64,000 nt of DNA from Streptomyces cinnabarinus. GTDB taxonomy: Bacteria; Actinomycetota; Actinomycetes; Streptomycetales; Streptomycetaceae. Below are positions 1-9,151 of the stretch, in pieces. The notes below the pieces were generated by a model that worked only from the letters and a program-made list of their open reading frames with translations, was not told the DNA's origin and searched no databases. The stretch's first letter is position 1; each line of letters opens with the position of its first letter. The stretch is from positions 6,014,001-6,078,000 of the forward strand of contig NZ_CP114413.1 in assembly GCF_027270315.1 (NCBI RefSeq). The letters are read 5' to 3'. A program made the translations under genes and the position numbers.

Positions 1-453
1 CAGGATGCCGCTGCGTGGTGTGGAGGCCGCGATCGCCGCCCGCTCCACCCGGCGCAGCAGCACATGCACACGTGCCGCCAGCTCCCGCATCGAGAACGGC
101 TTCGTCATGTAGTCGTCGGCGCCGACGCCGAGGCCCACCAGCATGTCGGTCTCGTCGTCGCGAGCCGTCAGCATCAGCACCGGCACCGGGCGCTGGGCCT
201 GCACCCGACGGCAGACCTCCAGGCCGTCGAAGCCCGGCAGCATGATGTCGAGGATCAGCAGGTCGGGCTGCCATGCCTCCGCGGTGTCCACGGCCGAGGG
301 CCCGTCGCCCGCGGTCTGCACGAGGAATCCCTCGGCGCGCAGGCGGGCCGCGATGGCGTCCACGATGGTCGGATCGTCCTCGACCACCAGGACCCGGCGC
401 TGTGCGCCCGGGCTCGCCGCCGTGCCGTTGTGGGAGGTGTGTGTCTGCTCCAT
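1..453 (-). CDS. OmpR-type response regulator, 3' part outside the window
   Basis: The 151 visible residues form a receiver domain. The acidic pair lies in VLVVEDDPT, the phospho-acceptor Asp is at about residue 69 in LLILDIMLPG, the conserved Thr is in MLTARDD and the Lys is at about 118 in DDYMTKPF. The residues after this (MRELAARVHVLLRRV) are the usual link to a winged-helix output domain, which would lie beyond base 1. The ATG at 453 is chosen because the receiver fold begins about 20 residues later. The partner kinase is probably the next gene outside the window. It would act in the cytoplasm as a DNA-binding regulator. The domain is certain; the exact subfamily is not. Confidence 0.9.
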   Translation of the reverse strand, partial: MEQTHTSHNGTAASPGAQRRVLVVEDDPTIVDAIAARLRAEGFLVQTAGDGPSAVDTAEAWQPDLLILDIMLPGFDGLEVCRRVQAQRPVPVLMLTARDDETDMLVGLGVGADDYMTKPFSMRELAARVHVLLRRVERAAIAASTPRSGIL

Positions 454-585
454 CGCCCGCCCCTGAAGTTGCTTTCCGGAATCCGTGGGGTGATCCGTCC
501 ACTGCACATGCCTGCGCATGCTTGCGATTGACGCTTGAATGATCCGCGCCAGGGAAGCAGCGTACGGGGAGTCACCGCGGCTCGG

Positions 586-1263
586 CTATCCAGGTCCGAC
601 GGCGAGGTGCACGACGTCGGGAACGCCCCGGGCAACCGGGATCTCTTCGGTACGCACCTGTTTGAACCCGGCATTCCACAAGGTTTCTTCGAATTCCGGA
701 GAGGGCTGCGCCGACCAGACGGCGAGCACTCCGCCGGGGTTCAACACCCTTGCGCAGCTTGCCAGTCCGGCGTCCGAGTACAGTCCGCCGTTTCCCTCGG
801 TGACGGTCCAGCCGGGGCCGTTGTCGATGTCCAGGCAGAGCGCGTCGAACGTGTCGGAAGTCTCATTGACGTACCTGACCAGGTCCGTTTCCAGGATCCT
901 GGTGCGCGGGTCGGACCGGGCCCGCTCGGTGAGGCCGGCGAGGGGGCCGGCGCGGTGCCAGTCGATGACGGCCCGTTCGCGTTCCACAACGGTGATCCGG
1001 CCCCAGCGCGGATCGGCGGCGGCGTGTGCGAGCGAGAAGCCGACGCCCAGGCCGCCGATGAGCACGGCCGGGCCGGGGCGGGCGTCGAGGGCGTCCCGGG
1101 CCGCATCCACGAGCAGTCGCTCGGAGCGGCCGTCGGAGGTGTCCATCAGGAAGCAGCCGTTGGCGATGATCTGGAGCAGCTCACCGTGGCGCCGCAGCAC
1201 GACCTCGCCGTGGGGGCCCTCGCGACGGTCCAGGACTTCGGGAATCTCGTACGGAGCGGGCAT
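586..1263 (-). CDS. spermidine-synthase-like SAM-dependent protein
   Basis: This 225-residue protein has a Rossmann-type SAM or dcSAM binding loop (LIGGLGVGFSLAHA), an acidic residue after the next strand (TVVERERAVIDWH), and the motif LCLDIDNGPGW near the aminopropyltransferase catalytic position. Family enzymes are usually about 280 residues, so the N-terminal beta domain is short here. Many Streptomyces copies are annotated spermidine synthase without proof. It starts 12 bases after the sulfatase stop on the same strand, so the two are probably co-transcribed. It could equally be a methyltransferase of unknown substrate. Confidence 0.75.
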   Translation of the reverse strand: MPAPYEIPEVLDRREGPHGEVVLRRHGELLQIIANGCFLMDTSDGRSERLLVDAARDALDARPGPAVLIGGLGVGFSLAHAAADPRWGRITVVERERAVIDWHRAGPLAGLTERARSDPRTRILETDLVRYVNETSDTFDALCLDIDNGPGWTVTEGNGGLYSDAGLASCARVLNPGGVLAVWSAQPSPEFEETLWNAGFKQVRTEEIPVARGVPDVVHLAVGPG

Positions 1264-1275
1264 CCGCTCATCCTG

Positions 1276-2811
1276 TCAGCTCCGGCCGGTGACGTGGGGT
1301 GAGTCGGCGGGGCCGCCACCCTGGAGCAGGTCCGGGCCTCCGCGTGCCGTCGCCAGCCCCGTGGCCAGCGCAGGGATGCCCAGCCGCCGTTCCTCCTCCG
1401 CGCTCGCCCGGTGGAGGAGGTTGGTGAGCTGGAAGGGGTCGGCGCGCAGGTCGTAGTACTCCCGGAACAGCACCTTCCCGTCGCCCGTCGTGGGGCGGCC
1501 GCCGTGGTCGAGGCGGGTGCGGAAGTACTCCGTGTACTGGTCGCCCTTGCCGATGGACGAGGCCCAGCTGTGGATCGGCCGCTGGTCCTGCTGGTTCCAC
1601 CACCACTCGGCGAGCAGCCGCGGGCGGTCGTTGTCCGGGTCCAGCAGGGAGTGGCCGTCGTGCTCCGGATCGGGCGGCAGGCCCGCCGCGTCCAGGAAGG
1701 TGGGCGCGATGTCGATCAGGCCGGTGAGCCGGTCGTCGGCGCGTGCGGTGCCGAGGCCGCCCGCGGGCCAGGACGCGTGGAACGGCACCTCCAGACTCGG
1801 GCGGTACGGCACCGACTTGCGCAGCCAGCCGTGGTCGCCCCAGCACAGACCGTGGTCGCTGGTGAACACCACCAGCGTGTTCTCCAACTGGCCGAGCGCG
1901 CGCAGCTTCTCACGGAAGTCGTGCATCGCGTCGTCGACGGAGAGCAGGGTGCGCAGCTGGCGGGCGCGCAGGTCCCGGCCCGCGGGGAAGAGGTGCTCGG
2001 CGGCGCGCAGGAAGGGCGGCTTGTCGGCCTTGCCGGTCTCGAACACCGAGGGGCGGCCCTGCCAGTCGGGCACGCGCGTGCGGGCGTACTTCGGCTCCGG
2101 GACGTTCACCTCATGGGCCGAGCGGGTGGCCACGTACGCGAACCAGGGGCGCTTGTCGGTGTGGGACGCCTCCATGAAGGCCAGCGCGCGGTCCTTGATG
2201 ACGGTCGTGTTGTAGCCGGGGATCCCGCGGACGGTGCCGTTGTCGTTGTAGTGGCCGTTGACGTAGCGCACCGGCTCCTGGAGCAGCCACTCGTCGAAGT
2301 GCGGCGGGTTGTCGCCGGTGCGCCAGAAGTTGAGGTACTTGCCGAACAGGCCCGTGCGGTAGCCCGCCTCGCGCAGCCGGCGCTGGACCGTCGTGCGCTG
2401 GTCCAGGTGGTAGGGGTGGCGGGTGTCCAGGACGCCGTGGTGGTGGGCGTACCGGCCCGTCATCACCGAGGCCCGGGAAGGCGCGCACAACGGGGTGTTG
2501 GCGTGCGCCCGCTCGAAGGTGACGCCGTTGCCGCCCAGCCAGTCGACGGTGCGGCCGAGCGCCCAATCCGTCTCCTTGGGCTGGTCGTCGGTGAGCACCA
2601 GCAGGATGTTGGGCCGGTCGTCGGAGCGGGGGCGGCGGGTCGCGGCGGCCGGGGCGGCGGTACGGCGGGGTGCGCGGGTCGTTCCCGGCTCAGGGCCGCT
2701 GTCACCGCCCACCGCGCCCGCGACCAACGGCACGGCCGTCCCCGCGGCCGCCACCACCCCGCCCGCGATCAGCGCGCGCCGGGCCGGCCCCCGCCGCTCT
2801 CCCTCGGCCAT
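1276..2811 (-). CDS. secreted sulfatase (alkaline phosphatase superfamily)
   Basis: The protein (511 aa from the ATG at 2811) belongs to the type I sulfatases, which hydrolyse sulfate esters. The metal-binding Asp pair is in LLVLTDDQPK. The CAPSR pentapeptide at about residue 109 is the CxPSR site whose Cys is converted to formylglycine. A further metal site is in VVFTSDHG. The N-terminus has an RRALIAGG stretch followed by a hydrophobic Ala/Val run, which resembles a Tat signal and suggests export. An in-frame TTG at 2823 is an alternative start; the ATG was preferred. The substrate is unknown. Arylsulfatases and polysaccharide or N-acetylglucosamine sulfatases share these motifs. Confidence 0.88.
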   Translation of the reverse strand: MAEGERRGPARRALIAGGVVAAAGTAVPLVAGAVGGDSGPEPGTTRAPRRTAAPAAATRRPRSDDRPNILLVLTDDQPKETDWALGRTVDWLGGNGVTFERAHANTPLCAPSRASVMTGRYAHHHGVLDTRHPYHLDQRTTVQRRLREAGYRTGLFGKYLNFWRTGDNPPHFDEWLLQEPVRYVNGHYNDNGTVRGIPGYNTTVIKDRALAFMEASHTDKRPWFAYVATRSAHEVNVPEPKYARTRVPDWQGRPSVFETGKADKPPFLRAAEHLFPAGRDLRARQLRTLLSVDDAMHDFREKLRALGQLENTLVVFTSDHGLCWGDHGWLRKSVPYRPSLEVPFHASWPAGGLGTARADDRLTGLIDIAPTFLDAAGLPPDPEHDGHSLLDPDNDRPRLLAEWWWNQQDQRPIHSWASSIGKGDQYTEYFRTRLDHGGRPTTGDGKVLFREYYDLRADPFQLTNLLHRASAEEERRLGIPALATGLATARGGPDLLQGGGPADSPHVTGRS

Positions 2812-2946
2812 CCGCTTCCCCAAGTCCCCGTAAAACCGCGCAAGTCACTCACAGACTGTGAACGAGCTTGCAGTGTGCGGCCGCTTCCTGTGAACGGTAT
2901 TGCGGGCAGAACACGGGAACCTTGCGATCGCCGCGAATCGAGACGG

Positions 2947-3732
2947 TCAAGGACTCCAGACGTACGGCGTGGTCGTCGTCACCGCCTCGAAGCCCAGCCG
3001 GCGCAGGATGGGCGCGCTGTCGTCGGAGGCGTCCACCTGCAGATAGGTGACCCCGCGGCCGACGGCGAGCGCCGCGCGGGTGGCGACCAGGGCCCGGTAG
3101 ATGCCACGGCCCCGCCATTCGGCCAGCGTCGACCCGCCCCACAGGCTCGCGAACTCGGTGCCCGGACGGAACACCAGCCAGGCCGCCGACACCACCTCCC
3201 CGTCCGCCTCCACGACGTACACGGCGATGTCGTCCGGCGCGGACTCGACCCGTCCGGTCAGATCGTCGGCGAGCCAGCTCCAGTCCTGGCCCCACACCGC
3301 CGACTCCATCCCGGCGATCCGGCGCATGTCCGCGTCCGCCGTCACCCGCCGCAGCGTCACACCCTCGGGCAGCACGGGCTCCCGTACGGCCAGCCCGGCG
3401 GCGCGGCCGATCAGGACCGTCTCCCGGTCCTCGGGCACGAAGCCCGCCGCGCGCAGCCGGTCGGTGAGGTCGGCCGGGTCGTCGTGGGAGCGGGTCTTCC
3501 ACTCCACCGCCTCCCCGCGCGCCGCGAAGTAGTCGCGCTGCCGGGCGATCAGCAGGTCCAGGTCCGCACCGCGCACACCCAGCGAGCGCGGTCCGCTGAC
3601 CAGCCCCCGGAACCCGCCGACGATCCGCAGCAGCGGACCGTCCTGCTCGTACGTCACGCCGGCGGGCGAGGACGGGGGCGCGCCGCGCATCTGGCCGTCG
3701 TAGGCCGCGAGAAGGGTCTCTGTGTCTGTCAC
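2947..3732 (-). CDS. GNAT family N-acetyltransferase
   Basis: The predicted 261-residue cytoplasmic protein carries a C-terminal GNAT fold. The acetyl-CoA binding segment is AEWRGRGIYRALVATR (motif A, R/Q-x-x-G-x-G/A), followed by YLQVDASDDSAPILRRLGFE, typical of motif B. The N-terminal 130 residues look like a degenerate second GNAT half. The GTG at 3732 (V-T-D-T-E-T) is taken as the start because the upstream in-frame sequence is Arg/Pro/Ser-rich and overlaps the lon regulatory region. It is divergent from lon. The acceptor substrate cannot be told from sequence. Confidence 0.85.
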   Translation of the reverse strand: MTDTETLLAAYDGQMRGAPPSSPAGVTYEQDGPLLRIVGGFRGLVSGPRSLGVRGADLDLLIARQRDYFAARGEAVEWKTRSHDDPADLTDRLRAAGFVPEDRETVLIGRAAGLAVREPVLPEGVTLRRVTADADMRRIAGMESAVWGQDWSWLADDLTGRVESAPDDIAVYVVEADGEVVSAAWLVFRPGTEFASLWGGSTLAEWRGRGIYRALVATRAALAVGRGVTYLQVDASDDSAPILRRLGFEAVTTTTPYVWSP

Positions 3733-3746
3733 GGAAGCGACGGTGG

Positions 3747-3774
3747 GGGAATGCGGTGGACGAGGCAACCGGTT
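3747..3774 (+). promoter_or_regulatory. putative sigma-R promoter of lon
   Basis: GGGAAT (3747-3752) is followed after 19 bases by GTT (3772-3774). This matches the sigma-R consensus GGGAAT-N18/19-GTT of the Streptomyces disulfide stress response. From memory, lon is reported in the S. coelicolor sigma-R regulon, which supports the match. The transcript would have a leader of about 120 nt that includes the HspR operator. The match is by eye, and no start site is known here. Confidence 0.6.
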
Positions 3775-3860
3775 ATCGGAGAAGCCCCAGTTCACCGGGT
3801 GTGAGGCGGATGATCGCTCACAGCGAACGCAGGGCCGGGAACAATCACGGGCCGCCAAGC

Positions 3861-3881
3861 ATTGAGTCGGCATAACTCAAC
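3861..3881 (+). promoter_or_regulatory. HAIR element (HspR operator) upstream of lon
   Basis: ATTGAGT-N7-ACTCAAC is a near-perfect inverted repeat and matches the HspR-associated inverted repeat CTTGAGT-N7-ACTCAAG except at the outermost base on each side. HspR represses heat-shock genes, and in Streptomyces lon is a known HspR target. The operator ends about 10 bases before the ribosome binding site, so a bound repressor would block transcription just upstream of lon. Confidence 0.85.
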
Positions 3882-3902
3882 TTGACTGCCGAAGGGGAGA
3901 TC

Positions 3903-6317
<2,415 letters not shown>

Positions 6318-6337
6318 CGGACGCTGCCGGATGAAGG

Positions 6338-6375
6338 CGAAGGCCCGGGTCCCGTGAGGGAGACCCGGGCCTTCG
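6338..6375. terminator. bidirectional terminator between lon and GH25 gene
   Basis: A perfect 14-bp stem (CGAAGGCCCGGGTC, 6338-6351, pairing with 6362-6375) with a 10-base loop lies between two convergent genes. It lacks a long T tract, as is common in Streptomyces, and can serve both strands. Confidence 0.85.
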
Positions 6376-6390
6376 TCGTCCGGTCAGCGG

Positions 6391-7212
6391 TCAGCCGTAG
6401 GCCAGGGCCTGGACGCGGTCCAGGGCGCCGTTGAACCGGTTGTGGTCACCGACGGTCGGGCCCGTCGAGGTGTACTGCCACATCGTGTAGTAACTCCATC
6501 CGGCCGGGAGCGTCCCCACGGTCGACGCGTAGCGAGCGATCCACAGCGGGTTGGCGGTGGCGAAGCCGGAGTAGTTGCCCGTGCACTGGGTCCACCAGCT
6601 GGTCGCCGTGTAGATCACCGCGTCCCGGCCGGTGCGGGCCTTGTACTGGTTCAGGAAGTCGCGGATCCACGTCACCATGCCGCTCTGCGTCTTGCCGTAG
6701 CAGGCCGCGCCGTACGGGTTCCACTCGATGTCCAGGGCGCCGGGCAGGGTCCGGCCGTCCCGGGACCAGCCGCCGCCGTGGTCGACGAAGTAGTTGGCCT
6801 GCGTTGCGCCGGACGGGGTGTCGGGCGTGGCGAAGTGGTAGGCGCCGCGGATCATGCCGACGTTGTAGGAGCCGTTGTACTGCTGCGCGAAGTACGGGTT
6901 GGTGTAGTACGTGCCCTCGCTGGCCTTCGTGTAGGCCCACTTCACACCGCTGTTCCAGAGCGTCGACCAGGCCACGTTGCCCTGGTGGGAGGAGACGTCG
7001 ACGCCCTCCGTCTGGGTGGCGCGGGTGTCCCGGGGCAGTCCGTGCACCCCGTCGTGGGCGGCGACGCCCATGCCCATGCGGGCGGAGCCGCGGGCGGGGG
7101 AGTCGGCGGCGGAGGCCGGGGAGGTGGGGGTGGTGGCGAGTACCAGCGAGAGCGCGGTGAGCAGGAGTCCGGTGAGGACGAGGCGGAGCGGTCCGGGTCT
7201 GTGCACGGGCAT
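6391..7212 (-). CDS. secreted GH25 muramidase (lysozyme family)
   Basis: The 273-residue protein starts with a classical signal peptide (MPVHRPGPLR, then a long Leu/Val/Thr core ending near SPASAAD). The mature part is a GH25 catalytic domain of the Streptomyces cellosyl/lysozyme M1 type. The first catalytic Asp is in GVDVSSHQG, and the acidic cluster is in GALDIEWNPYG. Repeated YTATSWW and PLWIARYA segments are family hallmarks. GH25 enzymes cut the MurNAc-GlcNAc bond of peptidoglycan. The ATG at 7212 is chosen because it begins the signal sequence. It shares a terminator with lon. A role in wall turnover or attack on other bacteria is inference. Confidence 0.93.
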   Translation of the reverse strand: MPVHRPGPLRLVLTGLLLTALSLVLATTPTSPASAADSPARGSARMGMGVAAHDGVHGLPRDTRATQTEGVDVSSHQGNVAWSTLWNSGVKWAYTKASEGTYYTNPYFAQQYNGSYNVGMIRGAYHFATPDTPSGATQANYFVDHGGGWSRDGRTLPGALDIEWNPYGAACYGKTQSGMVTWIRDFLNQYKARTGRDAVIYTATSWWTQCTGNYSGFATANPLWIARYASTVGTLPAGWSYYTMWQYTSTGPTVGDHNRFNGALDRVQALAYG

Positions 7213-7504
7213 AGCGTGCCTCCGAAGGCTCGGTGACGCACGGTGGGGAGACGCTGGAGCGCGGGGCATGCCGGCCGGGACGGGGTGGCGGGGCGCCGTT
7301 GGCCCGCTGTTGGTGCGCCGTCCGAGGATGCTGGCGTGAGCATGCCAGTCAGTGCCTGGCAAAGACGCTACGGACGTGGGCCGACGGGTGGAAGGGGGCC
7401 TGGGGGCTGCCGTTGGTCTACGCCTGAGAAATACTGACGGAGCTGCGGCGATGACGGCATGTGACGGAAACTTTCAGAACTGGGAAACCGAGGCAGGGGC
7501 TGAC

Positions 7505-8011
7505 GTGCGCGAAGAGGGAAACGGCGACGGACGCCGAGTCGGATCCGGGGTGCCCGCCGGGCAGCCGGGACCCGGCACCGAGCAGCCCGAGTTCCTCTCC
7601 CTGGAGCGGGAGTTGACCGTCCTGCTGCGGCGCGCCCGGGCCAGCCAGGGCGAGATGGCCCGCGAGGTCCACCCCGACCTGGAGTCCGCCGCGTACGGCC
7701 TGCTGATCCGCCTCGACGAGTGCGGCCGCCAGCGCGCGACCGAGCTCGCCGCCTACATCGGCGTCGGCAAGGCCACCATGTCCCGGCAGCTGCGCGCCCT
7801 GGAGGACCTCGGTCTGGTCGCCCGCGAGCCCGACCCCGCCGACGGCCGCGCCTGGCTGGTCCACCTCACCGAGGAGGGCCGCCGCCGGGTGGGCAAGGTG
7901 CGCAACGCCCGCCGGGCCCGCTACGCCCGCCGCCTGTCCGGCTGGGACCCCCGCGAGGTCTCGGAACTGGCCCGTCTGCTCAACCAGTTGAACCAGGAGA
8001 TGGAGGGTTAG
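7505..8011 (+). CDS. MarR family transcriptional regulator
   Basis: This 168-residue protein has the MarR winged helix. The recognition helix region is ELAAYIGVGKATMSRQLRALE and the wing is LVAREPDPADGRAWLVHLT, with the DxR signature in the wing. A C-terminal dimerisation helix follows (ARLLNQLNQEME). The GTG at 7505 follows GAGGCAGGGG. An ATG at 7451 with a GGAG upstream is an alternative, but codons between the two look non-coding. It sits alone, divergent from the GH25 gene and facing the PP2C-like gene. The ligand and targets are unknown. Confidence 0.88.
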   Translation: MREEGNGDGRRVGSGVPAGQPGPGTEQPEFLSLERELTVLLRRARASQGEMAREVHPDLESAAYGLLIRLDECGRQRATELAAYIGVGKATMSRQLRALEDLGLVAREPDPADGRAWLVHLTEEGRRRVGKVRNARRARYARRLSGWDPREVSELARLLNQLNQEMEG

Positions 8012-8028
8012 GGCCGGTCCCCGAGGCC

Positions 8029-8814
8029 TCAGAACTCCACGAGCACCACCGTCGCGTCGTCGTGTGTCTTGCCCCGCCGCAGGAACCGCCGCTCGGTGTC
8101 CGCGAGTTCCAGCGTCCGCACCCGGTCGACCAGCGCCCGCGCCCCCTCCTTGCGCACGACGCCGAGGAGGTCGCCCCAGTCCCCGGCGCCGAACTTCTCC
8201 ACCCAGCGCGTCGCACCGTCCGTGAGCACGGCGAGGGCGCGGACGGCGGAGCGGGGCAGGGTCCCGGTCACCGCCCGCGCCGCCACCGAGGGATCGGCGG
8301 CGGCCGTGAAGAAGCCGCCCTCCTTGTTGCGCAGATCCGCGTCGACCATCGCGTCCGTGGCCAGGGCGGACCGGGGCAGCCGGGCGAGCCGGTCGTCGAG
8401 ATACGCCGTGACCGTGCCGTCGGGCGCCTCCACCACAAGGGCCGAGTCCGACAGGATCAGGTACTCGACGGACCCGGGCGACCAGCGGACGACGACGACC
8501 GTTGCCTGCGGTGTGCGCGGGTGAGAAAGGTCACAGGTTTCCCGGTGGGCATCGGCGGTACGCGCGAGGGCGACTGACAGGGCGTCGGCGAGCGGAACAT
8601 CCGGGAGTGAAACGGTCAGTTCGGTCAGCGCCCCGCCGAGCCGCGCGGTGAACCAGGGAACGGAATGCAGACACCCCGTCCCGCCCCGGGGCGGGGTCAC
8701 CCCGTCCAGGACGACCACCGTGCCGCCCTGTCCGGAAGCGGGGAGTCCGACGCTCGCGAAGTCCTCGTTGGGGCGGGCGGGATCGCCCGGTTCCGAAACA
8801 AGTTCAGTGCGCAT
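8029..8814 (-). CDS. PP2C-like serine/threonine phosphatase domain protein
   Basis: The 261-residue protein shows PP2C motifs: an Asp in NEDFASVGLP, the metal-binding segment TVVVLDGVTPP, a central LTDGATRWVE (LxDG) and the C-terminal THDDATVVLVEF (DDAT). The canonical DG pair is present, so metal binding is plausible. The order and spacing fit a small stand-alone PP2C. The ATG at 8814 is preferred over upstream codons because the fold begins directly after it. It converges on the MarR gene with 17 bases between stops. The substrate is unknown. Confidence 0.8.
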   Translation of the reverse strand: MRTELVSEPGDPARPNEDFASVGLPASGQGGTVVVLDGVTPPRGGTGCLHSVPWFTARLGGALTELTVSLPDVPLADALSVALARTADAHRETCDLSHPRTPQATVVVVRWSPGSVEYLILSDSALVVEAPDGTVTAYLDDRLARLPRSALATDAMVDADLRNKEGGFFTAAADPSVAARAVTGTLPRSAVRALAVLTDGATRWVEKFGAGDWGDLLGVVRKEGARALVDRVRTLELADTERRFLRRGKTHDDATVVLVEF

Positions 8815-9151
8815 CCGGTCAGTCTGCACGAGCCCTTCACAAGGTTCGCCAAAGAGTGGCAACGGTTGCGCAATTGGCGAACTCGCGCAGGTCAGGCGTC
8901 GGGTTTGGGGTGGAATGACGCATGCCGCGCAGACGTGGTGGCGAATCCTGCCACCGCCCGCCGCGGACGTCCAACCGGCCCGCCGGGAACGGCGGCTGTA
9001 TGCGCCAGAGGAACTTGCCCGCCAACTCTCCTCCGGGGTTCACTCCTTCGGGTGGCGGGTCAGGTGATGCGAGACCACCACCCACCGGCACTGGGAGGGT
9101 CGGGAAGCGTACCGGGCGTATGCGCCAGTTGACGGAGCGTCACCCGGGCCC
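8815..9151. other. 337-bp divergent intergenic region before the conservon
   Basis: No convincing gene is seen. The region must hold promoters for the PP2C-like gene (leftward) and the conservon (rightward). Its main structural feature is the nested palindrome at 8844-8882, close to the PP2C-like start. Confidence 0.6.
8844..8882. repeat. nested 39-bp palindrome upstream of the PP2C-like gene
   Basis: GTTCGCCAA (8844-8852) pairs with TTGGCGAAC (8874-8882). Inside it GCAAC and GTTGC form a second, tighter inverted repeat. It begins 30 bases from the PP2C-like start codon. It could be an operator for a dimeric regulator or an RNA hairpin. Confidence 0.6.
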
